Shown piece by piece: positions 10,697 to 19,596 of a stretch of 64,000 nucleotides of DNA (its first letter is position 1; every line of letters starts with the position of its first letter). This DNA is from Paractinoplanes abujensis (GTDB taxonomy: Bacteria; Actinomycetota; Actinomycetes; Mycobacteriales; Micromonosporaceae): NCBI RefSeq assembly GCF_014204895.1, contig NZ_JACHMF010000001.1:1364001-1428000 (forward strand), in the 5' to 3' direction. The position numbers were made by a program, and so were the translations under genes. Under the pieces are notes generated by a model. That model did not search any database. It saw nothing but the letters and a program-made list of their open reading frames with translations, and was not told where the DNA came from.

Positions 10697-12754
10697 ATGC
10701 GCCGCATTCTTCTCGCTCTGGCACTGGTGTCCACATTGGTGGGTGCGCCCGCCTACGCCGCCGATCCGGGTCCCGTTCACGACCCGATCCCGACCGAGCC
10801 GGTCACCTCGAAGCTCGGCCTGGTGCTGACCGAATACGCCCAGTTCCCCGAGAGCGAGACCAACCCGCCGCTGATCGACCAGCGGCTCAACCGGGTGGCC
10901 CGGATCAACACCATCATGGAGCTGCCCGACGGATCCGGCCGCCGCGCGGTGCCCGACCTCAACGGCAACCTTTACCTCGTCAAGAACGGCGTGCCCAGCG
11001 TCTACCTCGACGTGGCGGCCACTTTCGCACCGCAGTTCTTCTCGGGCCGCGGGCTCGGGCAGGGCTTCGGCTACGTGGCGTTCCACCCCGACTTCAAGCG
11101 CAACGGCCTGTTCTACACGATCCACACCGAACAGGCGGCGGCGACGACGGCGGTGCCCGATTACGCCCAGGCCACCGTGCTGTACCACGGCGTCATCAAC
11201 GAGTGGAAGGCCACCGACCCGGCCGCCGACACCTTCGCCGGCACGCACCGGGAGCTGCTGCGGATCGGCTTCGGCGGGCAGATCCACGGCATCCAGGAGA
11301 TCAATTTCAACCCGACCGCGCGCAAGGGCAGCGCCGACTACGGGCAGCTCTACCTGGCCGTGGGCGACGGGGGGCTCGGCGTGAACAACGGCGACCCGCA
11401 GAACCTGGCCCTCCCGCACGGCAAGCTGCTGCGCATCGACCCGGCTCTTCGTAATGCGCCGAACGGCAAGTACGGGATCCCGCCGTCCAACCCCTTCGTC
11501 GGCGTGCCCGGTGCGGCCGGGGAGATCTACTCGTACGGGTATCGGGACCCGCACCGGTTCAGCTGGGACCGCGCGACCGGCCGGCTCTACCTGGGCCACA
11601 TCGGCGAGCACGCCATCGAGGCCATCTACGAGGTGCGCGCCGGCGACAACATGGGCTGGAGCGAGCGCGAAGGTGCGTTCGTCTTCGACAAGACCCCGGC
11701 CACGGCCTGCGACCGGCTGTTCCCGCTGCCCGCCGACGACAGCGGCTACACCTACCCCGTCGCGGCGTACGACCACAACCCGGCGCCCGGCTGGAACTGC
11801 ACCTCCGACGTCGGCGTGGCGGTGGCCGGCGGCTTCGTCTACCGCGGCCGGGACGTGCCCGCCCTGCGCGGCAAATACGTCTTCGGCGACCTCGTCGACG
11901 GGCGGGTGCTCTACACCGAGGCCTCGGAGATGCGCCGCGGCCGCGCCCCGGCCACGATCCACCGGCTCAACCTGTTCACCCCGGCCGGCACACCCGTACG
12001 GATGCAGGACCTCTCGGCACCCGGCGCGCCCGGCGACCCCAACCGGGTCGACCTGCGCTTCGGCACCGACGCCCGGGGTGAGCTCTACATCCTGGCCAAG
12101 GCCAATGGCAAGATCTGGAAGGTGACCGGAACCCGTACGTTCGCCGCCGCCTCCGCCGGGCACACCCGGATCGCCCCCGCGCCGAGCGCCGCCAACTGGG
12201 CGCCCGTCACGCCGGCGAAGTGGCAGTTCACCAACGGGCAGGTCATCCTGGCCGAGGCCGGCAGCGAACGGCCCGGCCCGCGGCGGCCCTTCGAGTACGC
12301 CGTGCTGAACGCGGGGCCGGTGTGGACGTCGGTCGACATCAGGGCCGAGGTGCGGCTGGACGAGCCGGTCACGCTGACCAACCGTGACGTGATCATCGTC
12401 TTCGGCTACCAGTCGGACACGCAGTTCTACTACGCGCACCTGTCGACGGACAACACGATCCTCCCGCACAACGGCATCTTCAAGGTCAACAACGCCGACC
12501 GTGAGCGGATCGACTACCAGTGGAACGGCCGCTCCCGCGGGGCCAACCCGGCGATCGTGGACGAGAAGTTCCATGACGTACGGGTGAAGCACCTGCCCGC
12601 GACCGGTGAGATCGCCGTCTACGTGGACGGCCGGAGCGATCCGCTGATGACCGCCCGCGACACGACCTTCACGTCGGGGCGGGTCGGGTTCGGCTCGTTC
12701 GACAACCGGGGCCGCCTGCGCGACCTGGTCGTGACGGGCACGCCCGCCGGCTGA
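10697..12754 (+). CDS. Secreted PQQ-type sugar (glucose/sorbosone) dehydrogenase with C-terminal jelly-roll domain
   Basis: 685 aa with a Sec signal peptide (cleavage after AYA). Residues about 40-480 form the beta-propeller of the glucose/sorbosone dehydrogenase family: LGQGFGYVAFHPDF, GQIHGIQEINFNP, YLAVGDGG, YSYGYRDPHRFSWD and NMGWSEREGAFVF. The catalytic His is probably in IHGIQE and the PQQ-contacting Arg/His in RDPHR. The last 200 residues resemble a DUF1080/LamG-like jelly roll. Family enzymes oxidise sugars extracellularly using PQQ. It ends the unit with the liv-type importer and is followed by a strong hairpin at 12771-12796. Whether this organism makes PQQ is not visible here. Confidence 0.85.
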   Translation: MRRILLALALVSTLVGAPAYAADPGPVHDPIPTEPVTSKLGLVLTEYAQFPESETNPPLIDQRLNRVARINTIMELPDGSGRRAVPDLNGNLYLVKNGVPSVYLDVAATFAPQFFSGRGLGQGFGYVAFHPDFKRNGLFYTIHTEQAAATTAVPDYAQATVLYHGVINEWKATDPAADTFAGTHRELLRIGFGGQIHGIQEINFNPTARKGSADYGQLYLAVGDGGLGVNNGDPQNLALPHGKLLRIDPALRNAPNGKYGIPPSNPFVGVPGAAGEIYSYGYRDPHRFSWDRATGRLYLGHIGEHAIEAIYEVRAGDNMGWSEREGAFVFDKTPATACDRLFPLPADDSGYTYPVAAYDHNPAPGWNCTSDVGVAVAGGFVYRGRDVPALRGKYVFGDLVDGRVLYTEASEMRRGRAPATIHRLNLFTPAGTPVRMQDLSAPGAPGDPNRVDLRFGTDARGELYILAKANGKIWKVTGTRTFAAASAGHTRIAPAPSAANWAPVTPAKWQFTNGQVILAEAGSERPGPRRPFEYAVLNAGPVWTSVDIRAEVRLDEPVTLTNRDVIIVFGYQSDTQFYYAHLSTDNTILPHNGIFKVNNADRERIDYQWNGRSRGANPAIVDEKFHDVRVKHLPATGEIAVYVDGRSDPLMTARDTTFTSGRVGFGSFDNRGRLRDLVVTGTPAG

Positions 12755-12770
12755 GCGGTGACATGCGAGA

Positions 12771-12796
12771 GGGCCGGCGCTTCACGGCGCCGGCCC
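12771..12796. terminator. Bidirectional hairpin terminator
   Basis: A perfect 10-bp stem (GGGCCGGCGC with its complement) and a TTCACG loop sit between two convergent genes. There is no T-run, as is usual for actinomycete terminators. Confidence 0.75.
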
Positions 12797-12852
12797 GCTC
12801 CCCGTCCCCGGTGCTGATCTCACCGTTTTGATCGCTTGTGCGGGGCGGCCGG

Positions 12853-13524
12853 TCAGGGAGTGAACTCCGTGCCGGCGGTGCCGTTCTGCGTGGTGTCGGT
12901 GCCGGTCAGGTCGACGCCGGTCACGTCGTCGCCGATGGCGGGGGTGTCGGCGGTCGCGGGCTCCGTGGCCGCCGGCTCCGTGGTGTCGGTCGGCTCGGTC
13001 GAGCCCGGCTCAGTGGTGGCGGCCGGCTCCGTAGTGGTCGGCTCGGTCGTCGGCTCCGTGGTGGCCGGCTCGGGTGTCGCGGTCGCGCCCGGCTCCGCGG
13101 TGGCGGTGGGTTCCGGGGTGGCGGTGGCGGTGGGTTCCGGGGTGGCGGTGGCGGTGGGTTCCGGGGTGGCGGTGGCGGCGGGCTCCGGGGTGGCGGTGGC
13201 CGCCGGAGTCGGGGTGGCGGTGGCCGCCGGCTCGGGCGTGGGCTGACCCGCGGGCTGGCCGTTGGGGCCGCCGGGCCAGGGCTGACCCAGCGGTCCGCCC
13301 GGGGCGGGCCAACCGGCCGGCAGGCCGGGCAGGCCCATCAGGTCGGGCAGCTTGATGTCGCCCAGGATGACCACGACGATCCGCGGCTCCCCACCCGGGC
13401 CGGGCACGTACGAGGTCATGGCGGTGGGCGCGTCCGGCTCGGCGGCGAGCGCCGACGTCGCGGGTCCGAACGCCAGCGCGACGCCGGCTGCCAGGCACAC
13501 GCCGGCGGACAATTTCTTGCGCAT
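12853..13524 (-). CDS. Exported Thr/Pro/Glu-repeat protein
   Basis: 223-aa protein starting at the ATG whose ribosome site GGAGGG lies just upstream (13530-13537, minus strand). A Sec signal peptide (MRKKLSAGVCLAAGVALAFG, cleavage near ALAAEP) precedes a short hydrophobic segment (PRIVVVILGDIKLPDL), a Gly/Pro stretch, and about eight octapeptide units of the TPEPTATA type, then a less regular Thr/Glu/Pro tail. No LPXTG-type sorting signal or membrane anchor is seen. Such tracts often act as cell-wall-spanning or glycosylated spacers. Function is not recognised. The longer frame reaching 13806 is rejected because it passes the signal peptide. Confidence 0.6.
   Translation of the reverse strand: MRKKLSAGVCLAAGVALAFGPATSALAAEPDAPTAMTSYVPGPGGEPRIVVVILGDIKLPDLMGLPGLPAGWPAPGGPLGQPWPGGPNGQPAGQPTPEPAATATPTPAATATPEPAATATPEPTATATPEPTATATPEPTATAEPGATATPEPATTEPTTEPTTTEPAATTEPGSTEPTDTTEPAATEPATADTPAIGDDVTGVDLTGTDTTQNGTAGTEFTP
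13088..13240 (-). repeat. 24-bp coding tandem repeat
   Basis: DNA encoding the TPEPTATA-type octapeptide units; several consecutive 24-bp units are nearly identical (around 13100-13180), so unit number may vary between strains. Confidence 0.75.
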
Positions 13525-13804
13525 CTCAATTCCCTCCGGGTCTTCGTCCAAGGTCCCGCACAGCTCAACACAGGAATGTGTGGCACACGGCCGGTTCCAG
13601 CTATTCCGGCGGCCCTTTCCGGCGGCCGGAAAAACAAAGAAAAAAGACGCGGTTGAGCCTGTTCGGACGGGGTATCCGGGGCACCTGGCCCGTTGTCGGC
13701 GGCTGAATTCGTACACCTGGCGGTAAAGGCGATGAAGCGCACGTTTCCGCGTACCCGGGGCCGGGTATCGCCTCCCGTCGAATCGGATGCGGAAGAGGGT
13801 CGCC

Positions 13805-15109
13805 ATGGCCTGGATTGACGAAATGCGCGCACGGGCTCAGGCCCGGCTCGAACAGGCACGAAAGGGCGGATCGGGGATACCACCGTTCCCGGGCGACGCC
13901 GTCGCCGAAGGCGCCACCCCGGTGGTGATGGTCGACGCCTCGCCTCGCGACGAGGAGGGGCTGCCGCGGCCGGTGCGGGTGGCGGGCGCGTGGTCCTGGC
14001 GGATCCTGCTGTTCTGCGCCGTCGGCTGGGTCCTGCTGCGGGTCATCTCCCACCTCACCGTCGTGGTCATCCCGGTGCTGGTCGCCGTGCTGCTGGCGGC
14101 GATGTTCCAGCCCGTCGGGGCCTGGCTGCGCAAGCGCGGCATGGGCCGGTCCCTGTCGTCGGCGCTGGTGCTGCTGGCCGCGCTGATCATCGTGTTCGGT
14201 GGGCTCGGCCTGATCATCAACACGTTCATCTCGCAGGTCGGCGCGTTGAGCACGCAAGTCGGCGACGGCGTGCGCGAGGTGCAGGACTGGCTGGCCCGCG
14301 GGCCGCTGCACATCTCGCAGCAGCAGATCAACGACTACATCGACCAGGCTCAGCGCGCGCTCACCGAGAACCGGGGCGCGCTCACCTCGGGCGCGCTGAC
14401 CACCGCGACCACCGTGGGCGAGGTCGGCACCGGGTTCTTCCTGACGCTGTTCACGCTCTTCTTCTTCCTGCGCGACGGCGACCAGATCTGGCGTTTCCTG
14501 TGCCGCCTGCTGCCGCAGGGCGCGCGGGTGCCGACCGCCCGGGCCGGCCACTACTCGTGGCACACCCTGGTGTCGTACGTGCACGCCACCGTCCTGGTCG
14601 CGTTCGTCGACGCCATCGGCATCGGGATCGGCCTGTTCGCGCTGGGTGTGCCGCTCGCGCTGCCGCTGGCCGCGCTGGTCTTCCTGGGTGCGTTCATCCC
14701 GGTGGTCGGTGCGACAGTCAGCGGCGCCGTCGCCGTGCTGGTCGCGCTGGTCACGGTGGGCCCGGTGAAGGCGCTGATCCTGCTCGGCGTCGTGATCGCC
14801 GTGCAGCAGCTCGAAGGTCACGTGCTGCAGCCGCTCATCATGGGCCGGGCCGTGGCGTTGCACCCGCTGGCCGTCATCCTGGCCATCGCCTCGGGCGTGG
14901 TGCTGGCGGGCATCGTCGGCGGCCTGATCGCCGTACCGCTGCTGGCCGTCGTCAACACCGCCGTGCGCTATCTGGTGCATCACCCCGACGGCGAGCCGAC
15001 ACCCGACCGTGAGCCGCCGGGAACCGAGGTGCCCGACGGCGATTCCACTCCGGAGGAGCCCAAACCGGGTCCGGACACGCCGCCACCGGCCCACACGTCC
15101 TTGGCTTGA
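13805..15109 (+). CDS. AI-2E/PerM-family integral membrane transporter
   Basis: About 434 aa with roughly seven to eight membrane segments in the arrangement of the AI-2E exporter (PF01594/PerM/TqsA) superfamily: two early helices (WRILLFCAVGWVLLRVISHL, VVVIPVLVAVLLAAMFQP), a soluble amphipathic region (residues about 150-200), and a late block with LEGHVLQPLIMGRAVALHPL, the most conserved family motif. Both tails are hydrophilic. ATG 13805 is chosen because GGAAGAGGG at 13790-13798 precedes it. Substrate unknown; family members export AI-2 or act in other transport. Divergent from the repeat protein. Confidence 0.87.
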   Translation: MAWIDEMRARAQARLEQARKGGSGIPPFPGDAVAEGATPVVMVDASPRDEEGLPRPVRVAGAWSWRILLFCAVGWVLLRVISHLTVVVIPVLVAVLLAAMFQPVGAWLRKRGMGRSLSSALVLLAALIIVFGGLGLIINTFISQVGALSTQVGDGVREVQDWLARGPLHISQQQINDYIDQAQRALTENRGALTSGALTTATTVGEVGTGFFLTLFTLFFFLRDGDQIWRFLCRLLPQGARVPTARAGHYSWHTLVSYVHATVLVAFVDAIGIGIGLFALGVPLALPLAALVFLGAFIPVVGATVSGAVAVLVALVTVGPVKALILLGVVIAVQQLEGHVLQPLIMGRAVALHPLAVILAIASGVVLAGIVGGLIAVPLLAVVNTAVRYLVHHPDGEPTPDREPPGTEVPDGDSTPEEPKPGPDTPPPAHTSLA

Positions 15110-15181
15110 CGTCACGCCGGGCCGGACGCGGCCCGGCCCTGGGCGCTCACGTCTCCGACCTGATGTCGCGCTGAGCCCGAT

Positions 15182-15405
15182 GCGGCCGCCTCGGGCGAGC
15201 AGGCTCGGAGCGGCCGCCCCGGGTGAACGCGCTCCGTGCGGCTGCCTGGGGTGAGCACGCTTGGTGTAGCTGCCTCGGGCGATCGCGCTCCGTGGGGCTG
15301 CCTCGGGTGAGCACGCGTGGTGCTGCTGCCTCGGGCGATCGCGCTCCGTACGGCTGCCTCAGGTGAGCAGGCTCGGTGCGGCTGCCTCGGGCGAACGCGC
15401 CGGGT
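15182..15405. repeat. Eight 28-bp tandem repeats
   Basis: Eight head-to-tail degenerate units of exactly 28 bp, each beginning with a GCGGCTGCCTCGGG-like block and ending near CTCGGT or CTCCGT. There are no spacers, so it is not a CRISPR. The period is not a multiple of three and no coding frame is credible. Together with flanking sequence it makes up the gene-free stretch 15110-15517. Confidence 0.9.
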
Positions 15406-15517
15406 GCGGCCCTCCCGCCGGGCGCACACGTCTCAGGCCTTGTGTCGCACTCGGCTCCGGCGTGACGTCGGGTTGTGGCGCCGCCGCCCGCCGCCCGCCG
15501 TCGCGTGAGGATGGCGG

Positions 15518-16180
15518 ATGCTGGAGCTGCGTCTGCTCGGTGCCTTCGAGCTGCGCGCCGGTGCCGCTCATGTCCGTACGGGCTCAGGCCGTGCTCGCCG
15601 ACCTGGCGTGCGCGGCGGGAGCCCGTACGGGAAGACGCAGTTGGCTTCCGCCTTGTGGCCCGGCTCGAACGAACGGCAGGCGCGCACGAACCTACGGCCA
15701 TTTGTTGCACATTTTGCGCGCCTCGGTGCCGGGGCTGGACACACATCTGCGCACTTTGGACGGCGTGAAGGTGGACGTGGCCGCGCTCAGCAGCGGTGAA
15801 ACCGTGCAAGAGTTGTGCGCCGCAGCCGACCTCTATCGCGGTGATCTGCTGGAGGGCCGGTACGACGACTGGGTGCTGCAGGCGCGCGACGAGTGCCGCC
15901 GCCGCATGGTGGCCCTGCTCGCGCGGCTGGTGCCGCTGCTCGACGGCGACGCGATCCGCTACGCCGAGCAATATCGCGCACTCGATCGGCTGGCCGAGGA
16001 GCCGTACCGGCAGTTGATCCGCCTCCACCACGCGACGGGTGATCGTGCGCGAGCCGTCCGGACCTTTCACGAATGCGCATCCGCCCTGCGCGACGAGCCG
16101 GGCGTCGGACCCAGGGTGAACGTCCATGACGATCAAGCGCGGGCGGCTCTGATCGACGACGGGCTGCCGCCTGTCCTGGC
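15518..16180 (+). pseudogene. SARP/BTAD-type transcriptional activator, frameshifted
   Basis: Starts with MLELRLLGAFELRAG, the typical first strand of an AfsR/SARP DNA-binding domain. Similarity then alternates between two frames: SVRAQAVLADLACAAGA in the second frame, TQLASALWPGSNERQAR back in the first, and from about 15690 HLLHILRASVPGLDTHLR through the whole bacterial transcriptional activator domain (DLYRGDLLEGRYDDWVLQ, RALDRLAEEPYRQLIRLHHA, DEPGVGP) in the second. At least three frame changes are needed, so it is broken. The C-terminal BTAD (about 15750-16120) is intact in one frame but has no DNA-binding domain in front of it. The original gene would have been a pathway-type or AfsR-like activator. 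Confidence 0.8.
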
Positions 16181-16323
16181 CGAACGCGATCGTGGCCATC
16201 TTCCGCTCGCAGCGCGCGGGCAGCATGGCCGGCACGACCGCTGACGTCTTGCGGCGGACCGGGCACGAACCGCGCACCTTCGCTCAGTTCGCGCGCGAGC
16301 ATGCCGCGGTCTTCCGGGGTTGA
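16171..16323 (+). pseudogene. C-terminal remnant of an NmrA-like NAD(P)-binding SDR
   Basis: Read in the frame that stops with TGA at 16321-16323, the sequence gives AIVAIFRSQRAGSMAGTTAD followed by VLRRTGHEPRTFAQFAREHA, the characteristic C-terminus of NmrA/azoreductase-like atypical SDR proteins. No N-terminal Rossmann part is present; upstream sequence is the decayed SARP gene. This is a gene fragment fused to another pseudogene by deletion. Confidence 0.6.
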
Positions 16324-16514
16324 ATCCGCTCATCCGGATGCGCGCGCCGGCCCGCCCGGGCACGATGAATCCCGCGGGGTCCCGTCTGCCTTCACGCATG
16401 TCAATATTGAAGATCCGCGATTTCACCCCTAGGTTGCTTGTCAACGGGGATCGTCGGCCTGACCAGGGCTGTCCGTCCTCGCCGGATCACCAGCCGGATC
16501 GACGAGGAGGAACC

Positions 16515-17912
16515 TTGGACACGCAACCGCGCCGCTCATCGGTGAGCCGCAGGCGCATGCTGACCGTGGCGCTGGGAGGGGCGGCCACCGTCGCCCTGCC
16601 CGCGCCGGCCTGGGCCGCCACCGGCCGGCGCCCCGGCGCCGCGCTGCCGCCCACCCTGACCGGCCACGACATCGACGTGGCGAAGCGGGTGTCCGCGGAA
16701 CGCGCCCTCGAGCACCTCAAAGTGCTGTCGATCGGCATCGGCCCGCGCATTGGCGGCACCCGGTCCGAGCGGGTCGCCGCCGGCTACCTCGCGGGCGTGC
16801 TCGACAGGCTCGGCTACGACGTCGAACTGCAGCCGTTCCCGGTCGCCGACAAGTTCCTGGCCCAGCTCGGCTCGCCCCGCGGCCTGCCCACCGACCTCAA
16901 CTGGCAGTGCGGCGCGTCGCCCCACGCCGCCCTGGACACCAAGGTCCGCGGTGACGTGCTCGACGCCAAACTCGGCGGGGAGGCTGACTACCCGGCCGAC
17001 GTACGGGGAAAGATCCTCCTGATCGACTACGTCGCCGGCACGCGCGAGGCAGTGGTCAACCTGGCCGTCGCCCGCAAAGCCGCCGCCGTCATCTTCCTGC
17101 CGGCCGACCTGGTCGAGCCGCGCCGCGCCTCCGCCTTCAGCCCGCAGCTGCCCGGCCTGGCCACGACCCCCGCGCCGATCCCGGTCGTCGGCGTCGCCCA
17201 GGCCCAGAAGCACCGCCTGCGCGCGCTGCTGGCCGCCCGCAAACTCTCGCTCACCCTCTCGACGACGGCGCACCGGGGCCTGACCTCGCACAACGTCCTG
17301 GCCAACCAGCCTCGCCGCTCCGCCACGGGCCCGGTCGTCATGGTCAGCGCCCACTACGACACGGTGATCGGCGCTCCCGGCGCCAACGACGACGGCTCCG
17401 GCACCGTGCTCACCCTCGAACTGGCCCGCGTGCTGCGCAAACTGCCGACCAACGCGCAGCTCCGCTTCGCCCTGTGGGGTTCGGAGGAGCAGGGCCTGAT
17501 CGGTTCCCGCTACTACGTGGCCCAGTTGCCGCAGGCCGAACGCGACCGCATCCTCGCCGTCTACCAGAACGACATGGTCGCCACGAGCTGGGACCCGGCC
17601 ACCCGCTACTGGCTGCTGTCGTTCGACGGGCTGGCCAACCGGGCCACCAACGAGGTCGCCGCGGCCGCCGCCCGGCTGGGCTACTCGTCCCGGATCAGCC
17701 CGGTCACGCTGCGCGGTTCCTCGGACCACCAGTCCTTCCAGGAGGTTGGAATCGCCTCAGCCAACTTCTCCTGGCGCGGCGAGGAATCGCCGGCTTTGCT
17801 CGAGCCGCCGTACCACAGCCCCGAGGACACGATCGCCAAGAACATCAGCCTCGAGCGACTGCAGGTCTCCCTCGAACTGATCGGGTCGGCCGCGTACACC
17901 ACGGCCCGCTGA
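16515..17912 (+). CDS. Tat-exported M28-family aminopeptidase
   Basis: About 465 aa starting at TTG 16515, which follows GAGGAGG at 16504-16510. The N-terminus has a twin-arginine signal (SVSRRRMLTVALGG). A protease-associated-like insert (residues about 140-260) precedes the M28 metallopeptidase domain: zinc-ligand His in SAHYDTVIG, bridging Asp in GANDDGSGT, catalytic Glu pair in WGSEEQGLIGS, Asp in YQNDMVA, and the last His near EPPYHSPEDT. It would release N-terminal amino acids from peptides outside the cell. A hairpin at 17919-17957 follows. Confidence 0.88.
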   Translation: MDTQPRRSSVSRRRMLTVALGGAATVALPAPAWAATGRRPGAALPPTLTGHDIDVAKRVSAERALEHLKVLSIGIGPRIGGTRSERVAAGYLAGVLDRLGYDVELQPFPVADKFLAQLGSPRGLPTDLNWQCGASPHAALDTKVRGDVLDAKLGGEADYPADVRGKILLIDYVAGTREAVVNLAVARKAAAVIFLPADLVEPRRASAFSPQLPGLATTPAPIPVVGVAQAQKHRLRALLAARKLSLTLSTTAHRGLTSHNVLANQPRRSATGPVVMVSAHYDTVIGAPGANDDGSGTVLTLELARVLRKLPTNAQLRFALWGSEEQGLIGSRYYVAQLPQAERDRILAVYQNDMVATSWDPATRYWLLSFDGLANRATNEVAAAAARLGYSSRISPVTLRGSSDHQSFQEVGIASANFSWRGEESPALLEPPYHSPEDTIAKNISLERLQVSLELIGSAAYTTAR

Positions 17913-17918
17913 CCGCCG

Positions 17919-17957
17919 CCCCCGGACGGATCGCCGCTTCGACGACCCGTCCGGGGG
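17919..17957. terminator. Hairpin terminator after the M28 peptidase
   Basis: Perfect 11-bp arms (CCCCCGGACGG and its complement) around a 17-nt loop, a few bases after the peptidase stop. Confidence 0.65.
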
Positions 17958-18177
17958 CTGGGTCATCGGCTCGGCGGCCCGCCCTGCGTCTTCGAACGGC
18001 TGGCGGTAGCCGCGCCGCCCCGGTTCCGCACCGCGAAGAAGGACAGCGGGGTCGTTCCGCCGACCAGGCCGCCCGGAACGACGGGCCTCTGTTCGTCCCT
18101 TGGCGCCGACGCTGCCGCCCGCAATCGAAGCAGGCGGCGCGCACAAGACGATCCCAACCCCCACAGCCTGCCTCCTA

Positions 18178-18622
18178 GGACGCTCCGGGCGACGTGGCAG
18201 GCGGTGAGGAGCGACGTGGTGCGGGCGCGTTGAGGGGGCGGCGTGGCGGGCTGGGTGAAGGGGACGTTGGGCGTGGTGAAGGGCGACGTGGCGGTTGCGT
18301 GAAGGGCGACGTTGTGGGTCGTGTGGGGGCGACGTGGCGGTTGCGTGAAGTGCCACGTTGCGGGCGGTGACGACGTTGGGTCGTGTTGGGGATGTGCCGG
18401 GCTGGGTGAAGCGCCACGTTGCGGGCGCGGTGACGACGTTGTGGCGGTGTAGGGGGCGCGTGCCGGGCTGGGTGAAGTGCTACGTCGCGGGGGAGGTGAA
18501 GTGCCACGTCGCCGGGGGAGGTGAAGTGCCACGTTGCGGGCGCGGTGAATGGCGACGTGCCGAGTGCGGTGAGCGGCGACGTGGCGGGCACGGTGAGGGG
18601 CGCCGTGGTGCGGGCGGGGTGA
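18178..18622. repeat. Array of degenerate 20-26-nt ACGT-core repeats
   Basis: In the gene-free stretch 17958-18643, about 17-18 imperfect units each contain an ACGT core, most often within GTGAAGTGCCACGTTGCGGG or GGGCGACGTGGCGG. Examples are at 18345, 18405, 18495 and 18520. Unit length varies and spacing is irregular. No frame is convincingly coding on either strand. Confidence 0.8.
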
Positions 18623-18643
18623 GGTGAGCGTCCCGCGTGCGAG

Positions 18644-19414
18644 TCAGGGCTTGCGGGCGACAGCCCCGTACTCGTCGGTTTCCCGCAACTCGTCCGCTCG
18701 GGCGTCCGGAGCGGGCCGCCAGCGGGCGCAGGGCACCAGGCCCGGCTCCAGGACCTCCAGGCCGGCCGTGAAACGGGCCAGCTCGTCCGGGTGGCGCAGG
18801 TGGTAGGAGAGCGGCGCGTTGGCGTTCCACACGTCGATGGCCTCGGTGAAGGCGGCGCCGTCGAGGACGTTGGTGCCGTCGGCCGTTATCAGGTAACTGC
18901 CCGACGGAAGGGCGGCCATCAGGGTGTGCGCGATCGCGGCGGCCTCGTGCAGGTCGGGGATGTGGCCGAGGACGTTCATCAGGATCAGGGCCACCGGGCG
19001 GGACAGGTCGAGGCCGGACGAGGCGATGACGGTGTCGGGGTCGCGCAGGTCGGCGTCGATGTAGACGGCCTCGCCGGTCAGCACCGTGTGGGCGTGGGCC
19101 AGCACCAGGGGGTCGTTGTCGACGTAGACGACCTGGGCGTCGGGGGCCACCGCGTGGGCGACCTGGTGGGTGTGTTCGGCCGAGGGTATGCCGGTGCCGA
19201 CGTCCAGGAACTGGCGTACGCCCTCGTCGGCGGCCAAGTGGGTGACTGCTCTTTTGAGGAACGCGCGGGAGCTGCGGGCCACGACGACGATGTCGGGGTA
19301 GAGCTTGGCGAACTCGTCGCCCACCGAGCGGTCGGCGGGGAAGTTGTCGGTGCCGCCGAGCCAGTAGTTCCAGACCCGGGCGGAATGGGGGACGCCGGTA
19401 TCGAGATCCGTCAT
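18644..19414 (-). CDS. SAM-dependent methyltransferase, DUF574 family
   Basis: 256-aa protein of the actinobacterial DUF574 (PF04672) group. Family signatures: ARVWNYWLGGTDNFPADR at residues about 12-29, the SAM-binding FLDVGTGIPS motif with a YVDNDPLV acidic loop after it, and LILMNVLGHIPD. These proteins have a Rossmann methyltransferase fold and occur in many copies in Streptomyces and Micromonosporaceae. Substrates are mostly unknown. It stands alone, with the repeat array directly downstream. Confidence 0.93.
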   Translation of the reverse strand: MTDLDTGVPHSARVWNYWLGGTDNFPADRSVGDEFAKLYPDIVVVARSSRAFLKRAVTHLAADEGVRQFLDVGTGIPSAEHTHQVAHAVAPDAQVVYVDNDPLVLAHAHTVLTGEAVYIDADLRDPDTVIASSGLDLSRPVALILMNVLGHIPDLHEAAAIAHTLMAALPSGSYLITADGTNVLDGAAFTEAIDVWNANAPLSYHLRHPDELARFTAGLEVLEPGLVPCARWRPAPDARADELRETDEYGAVARKP

Positions 19415-19596
19415 CGTCTTAGTCTAGTGTGGACAAACGGTTTTGCCTGCAGGTGACAGGCTGCGGATGCGGCGGCGCGGGAGCGAAGGGCCGCCGGGGA
19501 GTGGACAGCCGCAGCGGAGGGAGCCCGCGTGACGATGAAGAGGTCAGCAGCGCGCTGACATGGGGTTCCTCTGGGCGGGGACCCACCGTCCGAGCG
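19415..19596. other. Intergenic stretch, nothing recognised
   Basis: Apart from the adjoining N-acetyltransferase remnant (19597-19776), no gene, repeat or clear promoter could be identified between the methyltransferase and the export operon. Confidence 0.4.

Noticed and set aside
9698..12592. 964-codon minus-strand ORF opposite the LamG and PQQ dehydrogenase genes
   Set aside because: Antisense shadow; no domain and the plus-strand genes have signal peptides and family motifs.
12853..13806. Longer version of the repeat protein starting at 13806
   Set aside because: The signal peptide and ribosome site at 13524-13537 define the start; the extension has no coding character and covers the divergent promoter.
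15182..15405. CRISPR array
   Set aside because: Units of 28 bp are contiguous without spacers and degenerate; no cas gene in the window.
15147..16277. 376-codon minus-strand ORF across the 28-bp repeats and SARP pseudogene
   Set aside because: Plus-strand BTAD similarity is strong and the antisense frame is Arg/Pro-rich without motifs.
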